Positions 9,391-17,051 of a stretch of 64,000 bases of DNA are shown in pieces. The first letter of the stretch is position 1. Every line of letters begins with the position of its first letter. The stretch is taken from the NCBI RefSeq assembly GCF_014635185.1, contig NZ_BMCM01000001.1, forward strand, positions 558,001 through 622,000. The letters are read 5' to 3'. Under the pieces are notes generated by a model. That model was not told where the DNA came from, searched no databases, and saw nothing but the letters and a program-made list of their open reading frames with translations. A program made the position numbers and the translations under genes. Origin of the DNA: Microbacterium murale (GTDB taxonomy: Bacteria; Actinomycetota; Actinomycetes; Actinomycetales; Microbacteriaceae).

Positions 9391-10284
9391 CTACTTCAGC
9401 CCCGCCATCTTGATGTTGCCGATGATCTGGCGCTGGAAGATAAGGAACAGGATGACCACGGGCGCGGCCGCGAGCACGGAACCTGCCATCAGCAGTCCCA
9501 GTTCCGTCGAGCGCTCGGAGCGGAACGTCGCGAGGTACTGCTGCACGACGAAACGCTCAGGGCTGGTGATCGTCAGGATCGGCCAGACGTAGGAGTTCCA
9601 GTACGCGAGGAACGCAGTGATGCCCATCACGACGAACGGCGGCTTCGACAGCGGCAGGAAGATCCGCACGAAGATCGCGAATCGTCCGCATCCGTCGAGC
9701 ATCGCCGCCTCTTCGAGGCTCGCCGGGATGTTGAGGTAGAACTGCCGGATGAAGAACACCGTCGCCGCGCTCGCGGCTCCTGGCAGAACGAGCACCGCGA
9801 GGGTGTCGAGCATGCTGAGCTTGGTGACGACGATGAAGCTGGTGAGGAGGATGGTCATGGCCGGAATGAACATCGTGGTGATGACGATCGTCCAGATCGT
9901 CTTCTTAAACCGGAACTCCAACCGTGCGAAGGCGTACGCCGCGAGCGAGTTGATCGTGAGGCTGAGGAGCGTGAACAGGACGGCGCCCATGAACGTCCAC
10001 CCCATGGTGAGCGTGAACGTGGGATCCGCCAGGATCTGCACGTAGTTCTCCCACTTCCACACCTCCGGGAAGAACTGGAACGGCGTCTGAATGACCTCGG
10101 TCTTCGACTTGAAGCCGGCGATCACCATCCATGCGAGCGGGAAGAGCGCGGCCACCAGGAACAGGAGTCCGGCGATCCCCTTGCCGATGAGCACCAGCCA
10201 CGAGCCGGGTGTGCGCGGCAGCGGCTTGCGCTGGGGCTCTTTGCCTGCGAGGACGATCCGCGTCGTGTCCTGAACGATGGCCAT
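9391..10284 (-). CDS. Carbohydrate ABC transporter permease (MalG-type)
   Basis: A 297-residue inner-membrane permease with about six transmembrane segments and the cytoplasmic coupling motif EEAAMLDGCGRFAIFVRIFLPL typical of CUT1 sugar importers. An N-terminal cytoplasmic tail with a positive charge cluster precedes helix 1. The start follows the upstream permease stop directly (TGAGATG), indicating translational coupling. No ATPase gene is encoded in this operon. CUT1 systems of actinobacteria often share one MsiK/MalK-type ATPase encoded elsewhere, which is the likely energy source here. Confidence 0.93.
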   Translation of the reverse strand: MAIVQDTTRIVLAGKEPQRKPLPRTPGSWLVLIGKGIAGLLFLVAALFPLAWMVIAGFKSKTEVIQTPFQFFPEVWKWENYVQILADPTFTLTMGWTFMGAVLFTLLSLTINSLAAYAFARLEFRFKKTIWTIVITTMFIPAMTILLTSFIVVTKLSMLDTLAVLVLPGAASAATVFFIRQFYLNIPASLEEAAMLDGCGRFAIFVRIFLPLSKPPFVVMGITAFLAYWNSYVWPILTITSPERFVVQQYLATFRSERSTELGLLMAGSVLAAAPVVILFLIFQRQIIGNIKMAGLK

Positions 10285-10285
10285 C

Positions 10286-11212
10286 TCAGTCCACCAGCCT
10301 CTCCGAGTTGACGAATCTGAAGACCACGGCCGAGACCGTGCCCAGCACCACGAACATCAGCAGGGCGGCGGCGATCGAGTAGCCGACGTTGATGTCGTTG
10401 CGGAAGTGATTGAAGATGAACAGGTTCGGCAGCATGGTCGAATCCAGAGGCCCGCCGTTCGTCATGACGAGCGGAAGTTCGAACTGCTGAATCGCGGCGA
10501 CGAAGCCGGTGATCAGAAGGTAGAGGAGGATGTTCTTCATCTGCGGGAGTGTGATGTAGGCGGTCTTCTGCCACCAGTTCGCGCCCTCCATCGCGGCGGC
10601 CTCGTAGAACTCCTGCGGGATGTCGACCATCGCCGCCACCATGATCAGAGACGTGAGCCCCATGCCCAGCCAGATCGCAGGGACGGCGATCGCGAGCAGT
10701 GCCCATGCGGGATCGCCGATCCAGGCGATCGGGTCGATGCCGAAGAACGCGAGGAACCAGTTGAGCAGGCCGCCGGAGTAGTCGTAGATGAGTACGAAGA
10801 TGATCGAGGTGATCACCGCGGAGATGATCGTCGGGATGTAGATGCTGACCTTCAGGATGCCGGCGAACCTCTTGCCGACGCTGACGACCAGACTGGCGAA
10901 AAGGAATGCCAGGACCAGCATGGGCGGCACGGTCAACGCCACGAAGCCGAAGCCGCGGGCGACCGACGCCCAGAACAGCGGGTCTGACATCACATCCGTG
11001 AAGTTCTTCCAGCCGACGAACTCAGGGTCCTTGTAGAAGCTCCAGTTCTGGAACGAGAGGTAGCCCGCGTAGATCGCCGGCCAGATCACGAAGATCCCGA
11101 GCAGCACCACCACCGGCACCAGGAACCAGTAGGCGATCTTGTCGTCCCGGAATCGATGCCGGTTCTGCCTCTGCCGGATCATCCGGCGTTCTTGCACAGC
11201 TTGACTGGCCAT
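10286..11212 (-). CDS. Carbohydrate ABC transporter permease (MalF-type)
   Basis: The 308-residue permease has six or so transmembrane helices (for example ...YWFLVPVVVLLGIFVIWPAIYAGYL near the N-terminus) and the coupling loop YEAAAMEGANWWQKTAYITLP. ATG at 11212 was chosen because GAGGTGG precedes it by a few bases; a GTG nine codons upstream (11239) is open but has no clear ribosome site. It forms the membrane channel with the MalG-type partner. A strong hairpin separates it from the upstream binding-protein gene, so it is probably made in smaller amounts than that protein. Confidence 0.9.
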   Translation of the reverse strand: MASQAVQERRMIRQRQNRHRFRDDKIAYWFLVPVVVLLGIFVIWPAIYAGYLSFQNWSFYKDPEFVGWKNFTDVMSDPLFWASVARGFGFVALTVPPMLVLAFLFASLVVSVGKRFAGILKVSIYIPTIISAVITSIIFVLIYDYSGGLLNWFLAFFGIDPIAWIGDPAWALLAIAVPAIWLGMGLTSLIMVAAMVDIPQEFYEAAAMEGANWWQKTAYITLPQMKNILLYLLITGFVAAIQQFELPLVMTNGGPLDSTMLPNLFIFNHFRNDINVGYSIAAALLMFVVLGTVSAVVFRFVNSERLVD

Positions 11213-11243
11213 GTCCACCTCATCGTTCGGGTGCGTCACGGTT

Positions 11244-11270
11244 CGAGGGCCGGGATGATCCCGGCCCTCG
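11244..11270 (-). terminator. Post-binding-protein hairpin (attenuator)
   Basis: Arms CGAGGGCCGGGA and TCCCGGCCCTCG form a perfect 12-bp stem with a TGA loop, 12 bases after the binding-protein stop and 31 bases before the permease start. There is no T-run, so partial termination or mRNA 3'-end protection is more likely than full termination. Confidence 0.75.
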
Positions 11271-11282
11271 ACGTGAGCGCTG

Positions 11283-12653
11283 TCAGTTCTTCGGAGCCTT
11301 ATCGGCCAGTCCGTCGCGGTCGATCACGGTCTGGATCGCCTTGTTCGCGGTGTTGATCGCGTCATCGGCAGATGCTGCGCCCTTCATCACGGTCTCGAGC
11401 GCGGTTCCCACTGCCAGGGACACGTCCCAGGGATAGGTCGGCTCGGGGATCGCGGTGGGTGCGATCTCGTTGACGATGATGTCCGACCAGGGTGCGTCGG
11501 CGGCTTCGTCGCTCTCGGCGACGGCATCCTGCACGGACTGCCGGACCGGCACCTTCGTGAACTGCGTGTCGACGAAGAACGGCACGACGTTCTCCGGGTC
11601 GCCGGCGATCGCCCAGCTGAGGAACTCACCGGCGGCCTCGGCGTTCTTGGTCTTCGCGTCGACGACCCACTTGAAGTTGCCGAGCGTGGTGGCCGTGCGG
11701 TCGTCGGAACCCGACGCACTCGGGAACGCGCCGATGCCAATGTTGGTGAGCATGTCGGGGTAGTCCGACCCCATCTCCGACATCGTCCACGAGCCGGAAA
11801 CCTTGAAGGCGACCTTCTGCTCGCCGAAGTCCTTGCCCTCGACGTAGGCAGCGAGCGGCTGCTTCGGCATGTACCCGTTGTCCCAAAGCGACTTGTACTG
11901 CTCCATAAGATCGCGGTAGCCGTCATCGTCGATGTTCGGCGCGGTCCAATCGTCGGTAAGAGCGGTGTGCCCGGCGAAGTTGTACTGCTGTCCGACGGAC
12001 GACCAGGCGAAGGTGGCTGCGTCCTGCGCGGGAGAGATGCAGTATTGGCCCGAGGCAAGCGTCGGCTTGATCTCAGCGCAGGCGGCCAGGAGTTCGTCCC
12101 ACGTTTCAGGACCGTTCTCCGTGTCGACGCCCGCCGCGTCGAGTAGCTCCTTGTTCCAGTAGAGCACGGTCTGCGGCTCAAGCAGCAAGGGGTAGGCGTA
12201 GTAGGTGCCGTCGATCTCGGAAACCGACTTCGCGGAGTCAATGATCTCGGCCAACGCGTCCTCAGGGACGATGGAGTCGAGGTCGTGCAGTTGCCCGGCG
12301 TTCACCGCATCCTGGATGCTGCCCGAGTGGGTGTAGACATCAGGCGCCTTGCCCGCGGCCTGGGCGGCCTTCATCTTCTGATCCCACGTGTCGCCGGGAA
12401 CCTCGGTGTCGACGACCTTGATCTCGTCCTGCGACTCGTTGAATTTCTTGACGATGCCCTCGTACCACTCGTTCTCGACCGGAGTGAACGTCCGGTGCCA
12501 GAACTGAATGGTCGTGACTCCGTCTTCTCCTCCGCCGTCTCCGGCGGACTCGCCGGGGGTGCTGGAGCCGCAGCCGGCCAGCAGACCGACTGCGGTGACC
12601 GCGCTGAGGGCCGACAGAGTGATCCGCCTTCTGCGGGATGTGTTGATTGCCAT
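11283..12653 (-). CDS. Sugar ABC transporter substrate-binding lipoprotein
   Basis: The 456-residue family-1 solute-binding protein starts MAINTSRRRRITLSALSA and has a lipobox LLAGC. The following FWHRTFTPVENEWYEGIV is typical of CUT1 binding proteins. The frame is open further upstream, but ATG 12653 is preceded by an excellent AGGAGG site. It is membrane-anchored outside the cell and delivers an oligosaccharide to the two permeases encoded next. A LacI-type palindrome lies about 105 bases upstream. In this locus the ligand is probably a pentofuranosyl oligosaccharide released by the secreted hydrolases; the ligand itself cannot be read from the sequence. Confidence 0.93.
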   Translation of the reverse strand: MAINTSRRRRITLSALSAVTAVGLLAGCGSSTPGESAGDGGGEDGVTTIQFWHRTFTPVENEWYEGIVKKFNESQDEIKVVDTEVPGDTWDQKMKAAQAAGKAPDVYTHSGSIQDAVNAGQLHDLDSIVPEDALAEIIDSAKSVSEIDGTYYAYPLLLEPQTVLYWNKELLDAAGVDTENGPETWDELLAACAEIKPTLASGQYCISPAQDAATFAWSSVGQQYNFAGHTALTDDWTAPNIDDDGYRDLMEQYKSLWDNGYMPKQPLAAYVEGKDFGEQKVAFKVSGSWTMSEMGSDYPDMLTNIGIGAFPSASGSDDRTATTLGNFKWVVDAKTKNAEAAGEFLSWAIAGDPENVVPFFVDTQFTKVPVRQSVQDAVAESDEAADAPWSDIIVNEIAPTAIPEPTYPWDVSLAVGTALETVMKGAASADDAINTANKAIQTVIDRDGLADKAPKN

Positions 12654-12758
12654 GGGTTCCTCCTCAGGAACGTGACTCGACATCGAGTCATGCTGTTCGG
12701 GCTGGTGCCAGGGAGCCGGTTGATCGGGTCGCCGTCGACCGGTAGACGACACGCTAGA

Positions 12759-12772
12759 CGAAATCGATTTCA
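12759..12772. promoter_or_regulatory. LacI-type operator, copy 2
   Basis: CGAAATCGATTTCA contains the perfect 12-base palindrome GAAATCGATTTC. It lies between the upstream DUF4185 gene and the sugar-importer operon, about 105 bases before the binding-protein start, and is identical base for base to copy 4 at 16086. Confidence 0.75.
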
Positions 12773-12837
12773 AGCACAAGCGGGAAAGAGGCGAATGCGA
12801 GGAGAATTCCCGCATCCGCCTCTCCCACCTCACCGAA

Positions 12838-14742
12838 TCAGTGTCCGGTCTGCCTGCGGCGAACGGCGGTCATCACGCCTCCCGCCACGAGCAGCAGAGT
12901 GCCGATGACCAGTGGCACGATCAGCGCCACGCCATCGGAACCCGTCGCCGCCAGCGGCCCGCCGTCGCCGCTTCCGCCCGATGCAGGAAGCGCACCAGGC
13001 GCCGGGTCGGTCGGTCCGCCCCCGCCAGGTGCCGTCGGCGGAACCGTGACTGGCGGGTCGGTCGGATCCACCGGGTCGGTCGGATCCACCGGGTCGGTCG
13101 GATCCACGGGATCGGTCGGATCCACGGGATCGGTCGGATCCACGGGATCGGTCGGATCCACCTTGACCACGGCGAGATCATCGATCTGCACCCACCGATC
13201 GCCGTTCAGCGCCGTCCCGACGAAGGCCTCGACGCTGGTGGCCGATCCGGAGTTGAACGCGACCTCGAACCGCTGATAGGGCGCGACCGCGGTGAAGCCG
13301 GTCGATCCGAGCGCTGCCGCCCCTGGACCGACCTCGCGCACACCGAAGGTCCCGTCGGCCGGCACACCTCCCGTGATCACGAAGCCCGAGAAGACGTAAT
13401 CCGTGTTCGGCTCGACGGCGACTGCCTGATGCACGTCCACGGTGCCGGCGTTGCTGCGCATCCACGCTTGGCGACTGCCCGCATACGACCAGGCGTGATT
13501 CGTGTCGATCCCGCAGTTGCCGTTGCACGCCCAAGGTGCGGCGATCGTCGAGCTATGTTCGAAACTGGGGTTCTGGATGAGATTCGGGTTCGTGATCGAG
13601 CCGTCCTCGTCGAGGTGGACGCGCACGAGGAAGACGTTGTACGGATCCCACTGCGACATCGCGACGTAGAGATCAGGACCCGACGACCAGGGGTGGATGT
13701 ATCCGCCGTAGAGGCCAGGATAATCGAGCGAGTTCGCGATGCCTTCACCCTGCGTCCAGGGGCCTTCCGGGCTGTCTGCGGTTCGCAGCAGCATCGTGCC
13801 GTCGGCCTTGCCGTCCAGAGTCACCATCAGCCATTTCCCAGTGTACTCGTTGAACTGCACGGACAGCTCGGAGTTCATCGGAGGCACGATCGCGACGGCG
13901 TTCGTGCCGTCGCCCGCACTCCATGCCGCACCGTCCCAGTACCGCCAGGCCGCCTTGTCGAGCATGTCGGTCTCCGCGACGCGCGCGACATGGACGGCGC
14001 CGAGACGGCCGTTCGGCGTGCCGAACATGTAGACGTACCCGTCGCGCTTCTCGAAGGCGACCATCTGGAACGGATGCTGCGGACCATCCGGATCCGCCCA
14101 CTGCGACGCCGTCGCCGTGTTCTGCCAGGTCGGGCCGTCGGTGGAGTTCCACGTCTCGCCGTTGTCGTCCGAATACGCGATCCGGCTGAAGTTCGTCCAC
14201 CACTGGCCGGGGGGACCCCACTCGCGCACCGACATGAATGCCATGTACTGCCGATCGCCGACCGCGATGCCGGCCGTCGGAATCGTGGTCATCTCGTCGC
14301 CCGAGATCTTCTTCGACGGGATCAGCTCGCCCGCATGCCCCGGCACATCCTCAACCGCGGAGTCGAAGCTCATGCCGTCGCTGAGGTCGGTGTCCGTGGA
14401 GCGCAGGAGCACATTCGAGCGCCAGTCGCCTCCGCCGCCGCCCGGCCCTCCCCAGTCCCCGAACGTGTCGCCGAAGGCGGTGAGCACCTCGTCCTCGCCG
14501 TTGTCCCACATAATCCCGAGGTCGGTACCGGTGACCCGCCATCGGTCGGCCACGTCGGTCGTCGCGCTGCTTCCGGTCATCTGCGCGATCATCACCGCCG
14601 GTGACGACGGGAGAGGTTCAGCAGCAGCGGCACCGGTACCGGCGGCGCCGAGGCCGGCGATCGCCAGCAGTGCGCCGACGGCGCACGCGATCCTCGGCCG
14701 CGCTCGGCGTCGAGCGAGGCGGGGAGATGAAGGTGGGGTCAC
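12838..14742 (-). CDS. Secreted, wall-sorted DUF4185/GH183-type protein with CBM
   Basis: The 634-residue protein starts at GTG 14742, preceded by AAAGGA. It has, in order: a signal peptide (to about residue 40, ending GAAAAEP); a DUF4185 domain with GTDLG and FGDTFGDWGG; a carbohydrate-binding-like domain starting near NLIQNPSFEH; six VDPTDP repeats; a Gly/Pro-rich linker; and a C-terminal sorting signal LAATG followed by a hydrophobic helix and RRRQ. LAxTG is the class-E sortase type, so it is probably covalently anchored to the wall. DUF4185 is the GH183 family of endo-D-arabinofuranases. A LacI-type operator lies upstream at 14864. Confidence 0.85.
   Translation of the reverse strand: MTPPSSPRLARRRARPRIACAVGALLAIAGLGAAGTGAAAAEPLPSSPAVMIAQMTGSSATTDVADRWRVTGTDLGIMWDNGEDEVLTAFGDTFGDWGGPGGGGGDWRSNVLLRSTDTDLSDGMSFDSAVEDVPGHAGELIPSKKISGDEMTTIPTAGIAVGDRQYMAFMSVREWGPPGQWWTNFSRIAYSDDNGETWNSTDGPTWQNTATASQWADPDGPQHPFQMVAFEKRDGYVYMFGTPNGRLGAVHVARVAETDMLDKAAWRYWDGAAWSAGDGTNAVAIVPPMNSELSVQFNEYTGKWLMVTLDGKADGTMLLRTADSPEGPWTQGEGIANSLDYPGLYGGYIHPWSSGPDLYVAMSQWDPYNVFLVRVHLDEDGSITNPNLIQNPSFEHSSTIAAPWACNGNCGIDTNHAWSYAGSRQAWMRSNAGTVDVHQAVAVEPNTDYVFSGFVITGGVPADGTFGVREVGPGAAALGSTGFTAVAPYQRFEVAFNSGSATSVEAFVGTALNGDRWVQIDDLAVVKVDPTDPVDPTDPVDPTDPVDPTDPVDPTDPVDPTDPPVTVPPTAPGGGGPTDPAPGALPASGGSGDGGPLAATGSDGVALIVPLVIGTLLLVAGGVMTAVRRRQTGH
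13054..13161 (-). repeat. Six 18-bp tandem repeats encoding VDPTDP
   Basis: The unit reads approximately GGATCCACCGGGTCGGTC on the + strand, with a second version carrying ACGGGATCG. The six copies encode a Pro/Asp-rich spacer between the carbohydrate-binding domain and the wall-sorting signal. Such arrays can change copy number by slippage. Confidence 0.9.
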
Positions 14743-14863
14743 GACGTTCCTTTCGACACGCTCCCGCCGCGCGACGGGCACCACGAAACAACGGTGCGAG
14801 CATCGCGGCGAGGAGCTGATTGGCATCGGCATCCGGTCGGAGGACAGCATCGTCACCCGCGAA

Positions 14864-14877
14864 TGAAACCGATTTCA
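14864..14877. promoter_or_regulatory. LacI-type operator, copy 3
   Basis: TGAAACCGATTTCA differs from the perfect palindrome TGAAATCGATTTCA at one position. It sits in the 164-base gap between the lipoprotein gene at 14907 and the downstream DUF4185 gene, about 120 bases before that gene's start. Confidence 0.7.
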
Positions 14878-14906
14878 ACACAGAATAGGGAGAGTCGCGC
14901 GACCCG

Positions 14907-16058
14907 TCAAGAGGCGCGTTCGAGATCGGCCGAGAACCAGAACACGTTGTACGGCCCCCACAGCGACAGCGTGAAGTAGATCGTCTGACCATCGCCCGAC
15001 ACGTATCGCGGGTTGAGGTACGGCGAGTAGAGACCGGGATGGTCGGCGCCCGAAACCAGTTCGTGGGGATCGCCCCATGGCCCCCATGGCGTGGCCCCTT
15101 CTCGGATGTACGCGGTGCCCGCGTCCGAGTACGTCATGATCCAGCGGTCGAGATAGGTCGACCACATCACCGACAGCTCGCCGATGGTTCCCTCGACGAT
15201 CGTCTCGGCATCCGACATCTCGGAACTCCAATGCGGCTCCGCGCCGTCCGCCCCGACGAAGTACTCGTAGGAGGTCTGATCCTCGACCGCTTCCTCCGTC
15301 GCGGGCACACGCATGAGCTGAACACCGCCGAAGCGTCCTGATGGGATCGCCCAGAAGTAGACGTAGTCGACGCCGTCCTCGGTGACCGGCACTGTCGCGA
15401 ACTGGACGAAGTTCGAATCCCCCGGCCACTGCACGCCCTCGACCGGCATCCAGGAAGCGCCGTCATCACGCGAGACGATCAGCGCGGAGTGGTTCGCATC
15501 CCAAGCGCCCGGCTCGCCCCAGTGGCGCACAGACATGTACGAGACGTAGATCGTCTCACCCACCGCGAAGCCGTAGGTCGGAATCTTCGTGACCTCGCCT
15601 TCCGCGTCGTTGGCGTCGTGATCGCCCTCGGTGAGCGCGGCGGCCAGCCCGATGTCATCCGTGACCCAGTCGTCGAAGGTGATGCCGTCGCTCGGGTCGG
15701 CATCCGTCGTCCAGGCCGCGACATTGGAGCGCCAGAACCCTCCCTGCCCTCCGATGGACTCGGGATCGCGTTCGCCGAACGTGTCGCCGAAGAAGAAGTA
15801 CGTCCTGTCGTCGACGTTCACCATGGAGCCCAGATCCGTGCCGGCGACAGAGACCGACGAGGTGTCGTTGATCGCGTCCGGCCCCGTGAGCTGAGCGATC
15901 TCCGTGAGATTCGAGACGCCGTCGAGAACGAACGGCTTGTCCGGATTCGGATCGACGATCACGCTCGCTCCACTTGAACATGCCGCGAGCCCGATGGCCA
16001 GCAGAGCGGATGCTGCGACCGCAGCGGTACGGCGAACGGACGTGCGGTCATGTCGCAT
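14907..16058 (-). CDS. DUF4185/GH183-type secreted lipoprotein
   Basis: A 383-residue protein with a lipoprotein signal peptide (lipobox LAAC) and a single DUF4185 domain. It shows GTDLGSMVNVDD and FFFGDTFGERD, the same motifs as the larger wall-sorted paralogue, and ends LSLWGPYNVFWF, matching that protein's MSQWDPYNVFLV. It is probably an endo-acting enzyme on D-arabinofuranosyl polymer, held at the membrane face. The ribosome site GAGGAGG precedes ATG 16058. The gene is divergent from the unknown gene at 16119, and a LacI-type palindrome lies between the two, so both may respond to the same inducer. Confidence 0.85.
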   Translation of the reverse strand: MRHDRTSVRRTAAVAASALLAIGLAACSSGASVIVDPNPDKPFVLDGVSNLTEIAQLTGPDAINDTSSVSVAGTDLGSMVNVDDRTYFFFGDTFGERDPESIGGQGGFWRSNVAAWTTDADPSDGITFDDWVTDDIGLAAALTEGDHDANDAEGEVTKIPTYGFAVGETIYVSYMSVRHWGEPGAWDANHSALIVSRDDGASWMPVEGVQWPGDSNFVQFATVPVTEDGVDYVYFWAIPSGRFGGVQLMRVPATEEAVEDQTSYEYFVGADGAEPHWSSEMSDAETIVEGTIGELSVMWSTYLDRWIMTYSDAGTAYIREGATPWGPWGDPHELVSGADHPGLYSPYLNPRYVSGDGQTIYFTLSLWGPYNVFWFSADLERAS

Positions 16059-16085
16059 GATCCTCCTCGATCAGCGCCACTCTAG

Positions 16086-16099
16086 CGAAATCGATTTCA
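16086..16099. promoter_or_regulatory. LacI-type operator, copy 4
   Basis: CGAAATCGATTTCA is identical to copy 2 and contains the perfect 12-base palindrome. It lies 28 bases from the DUF4185 lipoprotein start and 20 bases from the divergent gene at 16119, so one bound repressor could block both promoters. Confidence 0.75.
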
Positions 16100-16118
16100 G
16101 GTCGCTACCGTGTTCAGG

Positions 16119-17030
16119 ATGCACTCATCATGGACACGACCAGAGCCGACCGAGAACACCGAGCCGCGCTGGGGGCACGCCGACGGCATGCAAGTCGGCA
16201 TTCCGCCGATCCCCGGGCCACGCGGGCTGCTGCGGATCTTCACGCCATACCTCGACCACCCCCGCGAGCGTCTGGTGAACTTCATCGCGATCGAGCCCGT
16301 CGTCGAGGGGCAGACCGAGCGCGGGTACTCCGAACTCGAGCCGAGCACGCTCGATCCTGGCCTGCGCGGCAAGCGCCTCTGGTCCATGGATCGCCCAGGC
16401 GACGGCCCCGACGGTGTCGCGCAGGGCGTGACCGAAACCATCGACGGCGTCGAGTGCCTCACGGTCTGGATCGGCGTCGAGCGCTTCGACAGCGGGGCGG
16501 ATGTGCGGGTGCGCGTGCGTTTCCGAGCCGATCGCCCGCACGAGGTGGAGGTCGCCGGCTTCGCCGAGGATGCGTCGGCGCCGCTGAGCCACCTGATCCT
16601 CACAGCCACCATGGGCAACTGGGCACGACTGCGCACACTGGAGCTCTCCGACCGCACAGTGACTCCGGCTGAACTCTGGCCCGGGTTCTCCGGCACGGCA
16701 TTCGCCGAGCACGCCCGATTCGCGTTGTCCGAGTTGCGACGCGACGGCGAGGCCGCTGTCGTGAGCGCCGTCGGCGATGAGACCGAACCGTGGTCCGCCG
16801 TCTACTCCGACGACACGGCGAAGCACTGGCACTTCTTCGGCCGCCTGGCCAGACAGACGTGGACCGTCGATGACCCGCATCCAGAGCTCGAGGCACTCGT
16901 GAACGCGCGGTGGTCGTACTGGGCGAGCGCGTCTCCCATTCCTGGCGGACCCGCGTTCGAGAACTTCGAGGTCGTGGAGCCGTTCAGGCAGGGCGCGGCG
17001 TTCCGGTTCTCGGTCGAGCCGCTGGATTGA
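16119..17030 (+). CDS. Protein of unknown function in glycan locus
   Basis: I do not recognise a family. The 303-residue product has no signal peptide or membrane helix and is rich in charged residues and Trp. Notable segments are GIPPIPGPRGLLRIFTPYLD near the start, LILTATMGNWARLRTLEL in the middle and KHWHFFGRLARQTW late. Its even beta-strand-like pattern hints at a beta-sandwich, but this is only an impression. ATG 16119 has no ribosome site; a TACCGT element at 16106-16111 would put transcription at the ATG, so the mRNA may be leaderless. GTG 16110 is an alternative start. The shared operator region suggests a role in the same glycan response. Confidence 0.65.
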   Translation: MHSSWTRPEPTENTEPRWGHADGMQVGIPPIPGPRGLLRIFTPYLDHPRERLVNFIAIEPVVEGQTERGYSELEPSTLDPGLRGKRLWSMDRPGDGPDGVAQGVTETIDGVECLTVWIGVERFDSGADVRVRVRFRADRPHEVEVAGFAEDASAPLSHLILTATMGNWARLRTLELSDRTVTPAELWPGFSGTAFAEHARFALSELRRDGEAAVVSAVGDETEPWSAVYSDDTAKHWHFFGRLARQTWTVDDPHPELEALVNARWSYWASASPIPGGPAFENFEVVEPFRQGAAFRFSVEPLD

Positions 17031-17051
17031 TCACGCGAGAGGGGCGCGGGC

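Noticed and set aside
12654-12833. 60-residue N-terminal extension of the sugar-binding protein
   Set aside because: A perfect AGGAGG site and a lipoprotein signal peptide begin at 12653; the extension would read through the promoter and operator and destroy the signal peptide.
13054-13161. CRISPR-like array of short repeats
   Set aside because: The 18-bp units are contiguous without spacers and encode a VDPTDP stalk in frame inside a secreted protein.
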